DNA of 64,000 nt from Fallopia convolvulus. Lineage: Eukaryota > Streptophyta > Magnoliopsida > Caryophyllales > Polygonaceae. Below the pieces are notes generated by a model. That model was not told where the DNA came from. It worked only from the letters and a program-made list of their open reading frames with translations, and did no database searches. The position numbers were made by a program, and so were the translations under genes. The stretch lies in assembly GCA_964016875.1 (NCBI GenBank), contig OZ024736.1:40580707-40644706 (forward strand). Reading direction: 5' to 3'. Of this stretch, positions 23,891 to 33,387 are shown one piece after another (within the stretch, counting starts at the first letter, position 1; the number at the start of each line of letters is the position of its first letter).

Positions 23891-23996
23891 GTGTTCGATT
23901 GAACAAAATTAATTAAGTTTAGGCGTTTATTTGAACATTTCATAGTATAGGGGGCAAAAAGTTGCTAGTTAGGGTGTTTCTTGATGTATTTTGCCC
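23891..23996 (-). repeat. Right terminal inverted repeat of the MULE
   Basis: Ends GATGTATTTTGCCC. The reverse complement aligns to 21796-21908. Confidence 0.88.
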
Positions 23997-24056
23997 TTAA
24001 TTTAATTTCTCGGATTCTACGCTCATTTAGTTCGGGTTAAAACAATATATATTCTC

Positions 24057-24085
24057 ACTAGGGTTTTTATCCGTGCTACGCACAA
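24057..24085 (-). mobile_element. Helitron 3' terminus
   Basis: Minus-strand stem GTGCGTAGCAC followed by CTAGT (CTAG at 24058-24061) after about 12 bases. It is the same end type as at 28523. Confidence 0.45.
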
Positions 24086-25244
24086 GATAATTTTTTCCAT
24101 TATTGTTCTCTTAATATACAAACATGAATATACGTTGTATGTTGGTCTAATACTTTAAGTTCTTTAATTAGGATCTATTTGGATTCCCTCATTATGCATT
24201 ATAAACTTTGCATTATGAATTATAATACATACTATTCATCATTAGCGTTTGGATGGAAAAAAATCAAAACATTATTAGAGCTTTTCATCCAAAAAAATAT
24301 TATCAAAATTCAACTCCTCGTTCCAACTCAACAGAGCAAGTGCTCTTGTCCTTCAATCATAGTTGTTAGGGCCAACACGCTGAGAGCGTTGGGTATTCTT
24401 CTCTTCTCTCTTGTTTTGTCCAAACTTCAAATTTAGTTTGTGAACTCGTTTCTCAACCAAAATTAGTAATTCAAATTGTTATATGTCGAGGATGAAGTGT
24501 TCTACAAAATCCCTTTAATATTTAATGTTGTTTGATCAAGAATCGGGCTCAAATGGGGTGATTTTCGAATCAGGACTGAACTTTTCCCAGATTTGAACGT
24601 TGGTGACGAGCCATATTGGAAGGCGTCGTGCGCCTTACTCCGACCACCAACGCGGCAACGCATCCACCACTGCCTACAGTTGGAAGGGGTGTTCCCTGGA
24701 TTTCCAAAACCACCACCCCCGTCGTCGTTGCCGCCCTGGTGTCTCCTCTGGAAGCCGACGAACAAGCCTTCACGGCCAGCTTTGCTGCTGGTTTCTTTTA
24801 CCCAGAAATTTCAGCTTCGGCGAGTGATTTTCGTCGCCTTTGTTCTCCGTCTTCCGGCAACCAATATCAGATTCATTGCCAACATTTTGAGGGTGGAAAC
24901 GTGGGCTTTCCACTGTCGCTTATAGTCACGCCACCCTATGCCTGGTGTCGCCTCCACAAGTAGACAAAGATGGCTCAACAAACCTGGTTTTTCAGCTTCA
25001 GCTTTCGTGATGACCACGAGCTGTTTTTATCACCTCCGTTCTCCGAGTTGCTTCGACTAATTAAACATCCGTTGCCAACGGTAGGAAGAGGGTAATTAGG
25101 ACTTCTAACTGTCGCTTGAAACACCCAAAATGGATGTCAGACGAAGTCGCTAGACATCGGCGAAGTTAGCTCATCGCTCACTGTTTTTCGAGCTTTTATG
25201 TGGTTTAAAGTGAAAAGAAAAGGGGAAAGAAAGAAGGAAAAATG
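24086..25244. other. Spacer with unassigned GC-rich stretch
   Basis: 24170-24260 is AT-rich and resembles a MITE remnant (CTCATTATGCATTATAAAC). 24560-25140 is unusually GC-rich for the spacer and open in several frames at once (for example 24593-24925 and 24616-24963, plus). No frame shows a known domain and no splice structure stands out. It could be part of an old transposon or a captured gene piece. No function is supported. Confidence 0.4.
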
Positions 25245-27156
25245 TGTAGACCCGGGTTTGCCTCGGTATGCGTGACATGGATTCCAATGGATCGTTTTGA
25301 TTCACATGTTTCCTCGTTTTGCGCATCGCATCGTTTTGCGTTCCACCTCGATTTGCGTGAAAGCAAATCCCGAAAGCGTATCGCTAGGTAATTTCCGTCT
25401 TTCGAGCTTGACTTATATTAAAGAATAATTTGTAGGATAATATCGTTCAAAGTTGGGTTTTCGTATTAAATCTCGTAAAGCGTGATTTATCGAATTGGTT
25501 AAGTTATAAATTCGGATTAAGTCAATCAAGTACTTGACAAATTATTATAAGGACATAATAATTTGTAGTTAAACTTGAAACGGAAATAAATTGATTATAA
25601 TTTATTTCTCTCTTCTTTTCCGGTACAACCCGAGCTCGAGTCTTGGATGCACATCGTTCGAGATGTACTTAATCGCTTTAAGTGGAGATATCTCGTATAA
25701 GGCAAGTGGACGGTTCGGTCTTGCATCATTGTTATTAAATGAGGAATTGAATCCCATTTAATATTTGTGTTGGGAACAACTTGTGTGCTTAATAAATATG
25801 ATAGGTTGTTATATTTGTTAGAAATAATGATCATGTTGTTTATTCAGTTTTGCGGTAGAACTGGATTTAGGTCTGTTATATGTGACCTTGTATGTTGTCT
25901 CACGCTGAGACATTGTTGATGGTTAAGGTAGTTTCAGGGAGGGGAACGTGGTTCCATATCGTCTCTTTAAAATAATATTACATTAGGAGGGGCCTAATCC
26001 TAATGGTGGGTCATGACTCTTCCCCTACTCTTCGTGTGAGAGGGGTGATGCGCACTCTAGCTAAGTGCAAGTTTGGCATAGTGCAGTGTAGACGACAGTA
26101 TGATAGGCCTCTGATCTCTATAACACCAGGTGCAAAAATGAATGATCAAGGATAGCTTAAATCATGTGATCTTGGTACAGGGTAGAGGACCATGGATGAA
26201 ATACATCGATGATCTCTACAATACCAAAATATTTCGGCAGTAGTTCGAGTCGTTTATGAATCACCAACCTGTTTGTGAAAAGTTTTGAAAGTAATATAAG
26301 ATAAGTGAGTTAGGCACATTAATATACCTGAATGGTTCGTCCAGTCGGAAAGCCATTCTTGCTCCCGATTATGAATGATTCTTAATCAAACTTTGATTAA
26401 GTCAATCTGATTAGTCGATGGAGGCTTTTCAAAATGTTGTGTGATTAATATGAGTTCCCAACAATTGTTCATGTTTCATAAAGGAACCGCAAGTTTGCGG
26501 TATCCTATCTCTTGAATATGCATGCCTCATTTTTATCCTCTATGGGACTACTAACTGTTGGATCATCGACCGATTGTTATTCGGATTACGATGCCAATAT
26601 GTTTAGTCACTACCATAAGAACCAGTCAGTTTCTCCACTTGCTTAGTCTTTCATTAGACTAACCCGACCACTTTATTCAATTGCATGGTCGGCTGGTGTC
26701 CACCGTTGCATACGACACATCAAGCATTTCCTGAAAGTTGATTTGAGAAGTGGATCAAGAAGTTGAAGAAAAGTTTCCAGAAGTTGTGTTTGAGCGAAGT
26801 TTATGGATGGGCCACTATAACGTTATATTGGGAAGAAGAAGCTAAGAGTTTACATACTAAAGGCTTTGTTCAGATAGAAGACTGTTCTATCATCTTGTCA
26901 TAAAAGCTAATGTTGTTTTAAGACCATTTGTATTTATTCCGCTGTAATGTTTTCTTAAACTCTGTAAAGTTGAGTTATCAAGTAATAATGATTAAGTGCT
27001 TTTGACATTTTATTGTTTCTGGTTATGATTTAAATGAATCCAACTTTTTTTTTTTTTTTTAGTTTGTTCAGTTAGTTTAAAGCCTTTGGTAGCTTCGGTT
27101 AGTCTTAATCGGGGTTACTGACGGTAATACCTCCAGGGTAGGAAGGGGGTGTTACA
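25245..27156 (-). mobile_element. Possible long LTR or LTR-derived element, 1.9 kb
   Basis: The block opens TGTAGACCCGGG and closes GGGGGTGTTACA. On the minus strand it starts TGTAACACCCCC, like many long plant gypsy LTRs. Composition is higher in GC than its surroundings and no coding domain is visible. No target duplication was found, so both ends and the call are uncertain. Confidence 0.35.
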
Positions 27157-27165
27157 CTTAAAGAA

Positions 27166-27183
27166 GGGGGGGGGGGGGGGGGG
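27166..27183 (+). repeat. Homopolymer run of 18 G
   Basis: Uninterrupted G run ten bases after the end of the block above. A 16-T run lies close by at 27045-27060. Confidence 0.95.
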
Positions 27184-27740
27184 TTAAAGGAATGATGAGA
27201 GAATGTATTTACGATGATGACTAGTTTAATACAAAACAACTAAAAAATTAAGCCATGAGGATGCATAATCTATCCTAGGCTTTATAAACGGAGTGTCGTT
27301 CTATGTACATCAACATATGCGTTTCTTCTCTACTACCAACTTGATTTTTTGAATTGTGAACTCTTCCAAAACTCTCCTACAACGGCTAATATTAATATGA
27401 ACATGATGATATGACTTTTTATATTAGAAAAATTAAAGGTTTAGGAATATGAAAGATTGTTTAGAAATATGAAAAATTGGAGTACTTAAATAGAATTTAA
27501 TACTTATCCAATTAATTAGAGAAATTCATCACCCATTTTATTAAAAAAATTAAGCTAAAAGAGGGTTATTATTACACAAAAAGGTAGATCAAAGGTCTTT
27601 TTTTTTAAATCTTTCATGCATTATTGTATAGTAAGATGTACTAATTGATTGCCTATTGATCTTTTTGATTTAATTGTAAAATTGGATTCTCTATGTTCAA
27701 CTAGTAGAATTAATTATAAATAACCATTTTTTTCTGTATA

Positions 27741-27792
27741 ATAGATAGATGGATGGATAGATAGATAGATAGGTTGGTAGGTAGATATAGAT
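27741..27792. repeat. GATA/GGTA microsatellite
   Basis: Imperfect tetranucleotide array (GATAGATGGATGGATAGATA and GGTTGGTAGGTAGATA). Confidence 0.85.
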
Positions 27793-28521
27793 TACAAATG
27801 CATATCAATGTTTTTTTTTTAAAGTTGACATTTCAAACTAATACTCCAAATAATAAAATATAAAAAGTTAAAAATTTAATTGTTTTAAAGCTTATTCATG
27901 TGTATTTTGATATTTATTTTCTTAGTTGTTTATAGTTTGATTTTTTTTAATTGTAGACGAAGTGGTAAAATGATTTATAAATGAGATATCTAGTTTTTAA
28001 AATTTTAAAATTTTCTTAGTGGTGTTTTATGTTATTAAATATTTGTTCGCTTGATATGTATAGTATGAAATTCATTATTAAAATGAATTTAAATTCATGT
28101 GTATAGAATTTAATATTAAATTTAATAAATATAATTTTTGTAAAGCTTGTTCTTGTGATGTATATTTTGTTAGTTGTTTATAGTTTTTTTTTTACTTTTT
28201 GTCTTAACTATGAATAGATCATAATTGCAAGTGTATATTTGAGTGTAAATATTGAGAGTATGTTGTAACATTTTATATTACAAAATTTGGAGGTTAAAAA
28301 TATGAAAAGTTGTAAATAATGAGTAAAATAGTCTTTTTTTTACTCCTCATCTTAATTGTGAATTGGTTATTGAATTCTTAATCTCATAGAAGATTAAAGG
28401 TCAATTGAAAGATTAAGGTCAATTGAATAAATGCTCATAATACCATTATTTTTTTATTTACTTTGTAATCTTCATTATTTGGGTAGTCATAAATGAGACA
28501 AAATTTTCTTCTTTATAAGCT
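27793..28521. other. AT-rich spacer, nothing recognised
   Basis: AT-rich DNA with no readable gene, RNA or element ends. Confidence 0.5.
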
Positions 28522-28555
28522 ACTAGGTGGATAGGCTCGTGCGTACGCACGGGAC
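28522..28555 (-). mobile_element. Helitron 3' terminus with perfect hairpin
   Basis: CGTGCGTACGCACG (28538-28551) is a perfect palindrome. On the minus strand it is followed after 11 bases by CTAGT (28522-28526). This hairpin-spacer-CTRRT layout is the diagnostic 3' end of a Helitron, whose body would lie to the right of it. The 5' TC end was not found. Confidence 0.6.
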
Positions 28556-28898
28556 ATATATTTTGCATTTCCTTATTTTAGGCACTTTTTATTGTTTTAT
28601 AAATTATATTTTTTTGGGTTAAGTTCATAATAGTTAGAACAATTGAGACATCTGATTGTGTATGAAATAAGAATGCATATGTAAAAAAAATTGTTACTTT
28701 TTAAAACATGGTACTTGAAAGATGCACACCTAATATGAAATTTTTTCGTATGCAATAATTTGTCATTAAATATTGCATGCATGCACATCTAATGACAACC
28801 AATAATTGTTTCAATATTGTTCATTTTTTAAAATTTTAAGCAATTTATGATGAAAAAATTATACTTTATCAATTTATATGATGTACAATAAAGATCAT

Positions 28899-29336
28899 GG
28901 GTCCATTCGGCGGGCCTTATTTTAAACTTATACAACTTTAATCAAGCTTATGGTTAAAAAATAAAGTCGCCATCATATGTTCGGTAGTGGGAATTGATGA
29001 TGTTTATTGTAGCTTATGGGAGTTAATGGGAGTTTATATTTTACCTTTCAGCCTTATCCATTCTTATGGAAATTATTTCTTTCTATTGCCTCTCACTAAT
29101 TCATTTTTGAAAAATCTAAAAATTAATCTTTTCTTTATAAATTTATAAATATATCATTTTTAGTAATTTGACATGCATTTTTAATAAAAATCAGTCTCGA
29201 TTAGTTTTGCCTACCGAACATCTACATATTTTTCACAAAAATAAACTAATAATTTCAAACTGTAAAATTAATATCAACTAATCATTGTCAGCATCAACAT
29301 CAACTCATATTAAGTTTAATGAGCCGAATACACCCC
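28899..29336. mobile_element. MITE candidate, about 440 bp
   Basis: The left end GGGTCCATTCGGCGGGCCTT and the reverse complement of the right end (GGGGTGTATTCGGCTCATTA) form imperfect inverted repeats. TTCGGTAG occurs internally and its complement appears near the right side. No convincing target duplication was seen. No coding. Confidence 0.5.
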
Positions 29337-31120
29337 ATGTGTACTACTTGTTTATGATATACAATAAGATGAGCTTTTGGAATGGAAACAATATGATGTG
29401 TAAAAGGTGCAAAAAGTATCGGTATAAACAAATGAGATATTTTAATGAAATAATATGACCACATATACTACTCTACAAACTTTGTATTATCAAAATTAGT
29501 TGTTTCAAGGTGACAATGATTTTTCAATATAAAAGTCAAAATTATCCCTTGCCCATATCTCTAAAAATTTTGTTTATTTCCTTAATTTTTCGCAAACCTC
29601 TTTACAAATAAGTCACACTTCCACCAAAAGTTCCGATGAAAAAAGAGAAGTTAATTAGGATAATGTAGAATTTTAAAAACATATATGGCAAATGAAAGTT
29701 AAATAACACATGCATGTTAAGTAATATGATGAAACGAATTTCTACAAAATTAGTAAAGGACTAAATATTTATGTTAAAAAATGCAAATGAACTATAGACA
29801 ATATACTCTCACCAATTCCGTACTAACCTGTTTTTGGTGTAGTGTCAAAATCTATCATATATGCAATTAACAAACTAATCTTTGCAATATCATATTTAGG
29901 CAACTACGTGTCTTTCTTGTAATAGTACACTTTGATCCGCTTCAGATCGACCATGCATGAACTTGTCATAATACAAATACATGGTTTGGTTAGCTTAGAA
30001 AAAGGTTAACAAAGTGACTCTTATGGTAGTCTTAGCCTTTCAATTGATCATGAATAAATCAAATGATTTAAACTCTCATTTTTTTATTTTTTGTCCCTCC
30101 ATATCTCTTTTCACCTTTTTGGTCTTTACACCTTCAAATCTAGAGGCATTGGATCCCCAGTCTCCATTGTCATTTATTATTATTCATTTAAAGGAGAATT
30201 AAGAGAATTAAGAAGAATTTGAATAGAATATGTGTTAAAGGAATACCCATATACAAATTTATTTACCATGAACGTTTTTTTTGTGTGATGAATTGTTTAG
30301 GGGTAATAAAATTCCATAGATATTTAATTTTCTACTCATTAATTTGTGTGATCAATATGTGTGATGATAGACTTTTCTTGTTCAATAAATTTAGGGCACT
30401 TAATACATCTAATTAATTTATCTTAGACTTTTTTTATATTCATAGTTGAAAGAAGACTAAGAGAGTTAAAAATGGTGAATATCATATTTTTATGTTACTT
30501 TATTATACTAAATCACAAAAATACCATAATCTTATTATATATTATTTTATTAAATAAATTAGAGGTCCAAAACATAAGGGTTAATAACATAATTTTATTA
30601 GTATATAAAAATAAAAATTCATCTTGACTTACTAAATATTCTACACCTTAAAAAAAACTAAATATTCTTTTAGTATAAAGACACTTTTTTTTTTACTTTT
30701 TAAATTTATTACTTCTTGTGCTAAAAATTGTAAAATTATTATGAAAGGGGGGAAATTCATAAAGGTTACATATTAAGTGTTTATACTTTTTTCTTTTATC
30801 TAAAATGTATAGTCAATATAATTGTGTATTTGTGTGATTGGAATTTAGTTTAACATTTGGCATTGAATGTGAACGTTTTTATAGATGATATTTTTCTTTT
30901 GACCTTTTGAATTCAATGTAATAAATGGATTGTAGATAAGATTGGGATTACTTTTAGCAACGTGTAGAAAACCAACCGTCCTAGTTTGAGTTGATTTTGT
31001 TTTAATGTTTAATTAAAGTAGCCTATGACATTGTGTAGAAATTATATAGAAATCATATATTATATATAAAATATATGGGCATTAATTTTCATTGAGATTT
31101 AGTCTTATAGTATTATAGTG
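29337..31120. other. AT-rich spacer, nothing recognised
   Basis: No gene seen. Short open frames at 30014-30202 and 30219-30416 have no recognisable content and look like chance frames. Confidence 0.5.
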
Positions 31121-31124
31121 TAGT

Positions 31125-31160
31125 ACTAGCAAGACCAGGTTGTGCCATGCACGACGATGA
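31125..31160 (-). mobile_element. Helitron 3' terminus, decayed
   Basis: CTAG at 31126-31129 is followed on the plus strand by GTGCCATGCACG at the right distance (minus-strand hairpin then CTAGT). The stem is imperfect. Confidence 0.35.
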
Positions 31161-31439
31161 TTTGAAAAAAAATTATGTAGGAACCGTACTTGTCGATTGA
31201 ATGTTACATAAGATTACTTGATAAAATAAAATAATTGCCTCAATAAAACTTTCAAGCGAGAATTATTATAATACGTAGGGAATGTAAAAAAATACTTCTT
31301 TATTTATAATAGGATATGTGATTTAATTTTTGAATGAGATAGTATTATTATAATATATAGGTAAATAAATACAAAAATATTATTATATTATATTATATAT
31401 TATTATTATTATTGAATTATTGAAAAGATTTAAATAATT

Positions 31440-31986
31440 ATATATAATATTGTAAAAAAGATAAAAATGATATGATATTAAAATTTATACTGATAAAAAC
31501 AAAATCATAGAGATATTACATATGGATAGTTTCTTACTTGCCATTGAAAAAAATAACAATACATATTAAAGATGATAATGTATAATGATATAATATTTAA
31601 ATTTTATCCATAAAAAGTAGTAGATAATTGTATATTAGAGATATTATGTATGGATAATATCATACTTTCCATTAAAAAAATGATACATATTAATGATCAT
31701 GATATATAATTATATAATATTTAAATTTTGTCAATAAAAAAAATAACAGATCATTGTATATTAATAGCAATAATAATATTATTATATTATATATTTTTAA
31801 GGATTGTAAATACTAAAAAGAAGAAATGGTAAAGAAGTAAATTAAAAAAAATTAAGATGCTTATGTGACATAGTTAGATGAGTGACAAATAGGATAGAGA
31901 GATTCGAGTTTAGTAAATATTGTCAATAAAAAAAAGTAGCGGATCATTTTATATTAATATTAATAGTAATATTATATTATTATATT
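31440..31986. repeat. AT-rich imperfect tandem array
   Basis: Blocks with TATGGATAGTTTCTTACTTG / TATGGATAATATCATACTTT, TATAATATTTAAATTTT and TAACAGATCATTGTATATTA recur about every 130 bases from about 31480 to 31760. The motif TTTAAGGATTGTAAATACT recurs at about 31796 and 32389, the latter after the RNase H fragment, so that fragment appears to be inserted in the array. Confidence 0.6.
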
Positions 31987-32352
31987 ATAGTAGTCAGCAA
32001 ATGGGGGATAGCCCGACCCCTAATATCATCATAAAGCAGTAAATAAACCTCCTCGGGAGGAGCAATCAATACATGAAAACCAATAACATAATTAAAAGCT
32101 AACAAAGTGAGGGCATCTGCTACTCGGTTGGCCTCATGGTAGACATGGCGGATCTGAATATTCTAGTTCCGTTTGATTAAGCCTTGGCAGCTGTCGACCA
32201 GGCTGAGCGGGTGGTTCCGCTTTATAGACTTACCCATAAGATCAACTACAAGCTGGGAGTCCGATTCCACCACGACTTGACGGAAACCAAGATTCCAAGC
32301 TTGTACAAAAAAATGCCCCATTGAGGGGCCGGAGAGTACTGTCTCTCCTTTT
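31987..32352 (-). pseudogene. RNase H-domain fragment of a LINE-type element
   Basis: On the minus strand it reads AWNLGFRQVVVESDSQLVVD, then SLVDSCQGLIKRN, a TAG where Trp is usual, then IQIRHVYHEANRVADALT. This is the plant RNase H-like (RVT_3) domain found at the end of L1-type LINE polyproteins and in related domesticated genes. The N-terminal part of the domain is missing and replaced by GETVLSGPSMGHFF. It is a broken fragment in AT-rich repeats, so a working host gene is unlikely. Confidence 0.7.
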
Positions 32353-32399
32353 ACCAATTTTTATTTATTATATTATATTATATATCTTTAAGGATTGTA

Positions 32400-32850
32400 A
32401 ATACTCTCTCCGTCCCATTTTGTTTGTCTAGTATTCTATTTCGGACGTCCCAATGTTTGTTGTATTTCCCCCCTTTTTTTCTCATACATTTCTTACAAAA
32501 ATACCCTCAACCAATATCACTTTTTACCCACTTTTTTTTTTGGTGGAAGGAGAGACGGTACTCTCCGGCCCCTCAAGGGGGCATTTTTCCATACATTTCT
32601 CTTTTTACCCACTTTTTAACTTTACATCCCATCAACTATTCATCTTCTCCTACCTAATATCATATTTTACTCATTTTTTTAAACTAATATACTGCTTTAC
32701 ACCTTTTATCTCTATAGATTACAAATATATCCCAATTAATTTCACATTTTACCCACTTTCCCAATGTAAATTTAAAAATTAAGATCTTATGTGTCATAAT
32801 TAAATGGGTGACAAATATGATAGAGAGATCCCACTTTAATAAGGGCATAT
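32400..32850. mobile_element. Stowaway-like MITE remnant
   Basis: CTCTCTCCGTCCCATTTTG after TA at 32400 matches the CTCCCTCCGTCCC terminus of Stowaway MITEs. The internal TTTTTACCCACTTT words and the ATGGGTGACAAATATGATAG stretch also fit. A 45-50-bp piece (32540-32590) interrupts it and is an inverted copy of 32303-32352. Confidence 0.55.
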
Positions 32851-33387
32851 AAATTATAGATATAGAAGATTTTTCATTTAGACACCTATACAACTTATTT
32901 TAATTAATTATATCATTATTAAATTTTTAAGAGATTAATTTGACAATATCAATTCATGTTCAAGGAAGACACAAATAAGAAATGCTTCCTCCATTCAACA
33001 ATAAAACCATCAAATATTCTGAGTATCCAGAATGATTTCAAGTAAAAAAGTCTGTACAATGATAAATGGAATCAATGAATCATGGTATTTGGAAGTATCA
33101 GATGATTCACATTCAACCGACTGAAGTTTTTTTTTTAACAAGTTACATTAAATAACACCATAATTTGCGCTTACAAATCGCTGCGGATAAAAACCATCGC
33201 CGGAGTACCGACTTAAAACTCTGCGCTGTGTCGTCTTCCTATATTGCTGGATTTTCCCAGTTCGGTCTCATCGTTCTGTTCCATCCCTCCGTATTGACTT
33301 CCGCTAGATCGGCGATTGATTTTAATCGATTATCCATCGATCGGAAAACGGATTTGCTAAAGTCTGGAGCTGTAGGAGATCCAAAGG
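32851..33387. other. XDH upstream region
   Basis: AT-rich until about 33160, then GC-richer sequence that is probably the XDH 5' leader (33170-33387). No clear TATA box was singled out. Confidence 0.4.

Larger units (their letters stand above)
21796..23996. mobile_element. Mutator-like element (Pack-MULE), 2.2 kb
   Basis: TTAATTTAA flanks both ends exactly (21787-21795 and 23997-24005), the 9-bp target duplication typical of Mutator-like elements. The terminal inverted repeats are long: 21796-21908 begins GACAAAATACATCAA, and the reverse complement of 23891-23996 begins GGGCAAAATACATCAA. Alignable identity extends about 110 bases, roughly 75% by eye. No transposase is readable, so it is non-autonomous. 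Inside are a gene fragment resembling a GLABRA2-type HD-Zip IV exon (23407-23690, minus) and a nested solo LTR (22165-23112). Gene fragments inside MULE ends define a Pack-MULE. Confidence 0.9.

Noticed and set aside
24593..24963. Protein-coding gene in the GC-rich island
   Set aside because: Several overlapping frames of similar length, no domain and no splice structure; chance openness in GC-rich DNA is as likely.
27741..27792. CRISPR-like array
   Set aside because: It is a simple GATA microsatellite without spacers, in plant nuclear DNA.
30014..30416. Two small genes in the AT-rich spacer
   Set aside because: Short, low-complexity, no family resemblance and no promoter or splice support.
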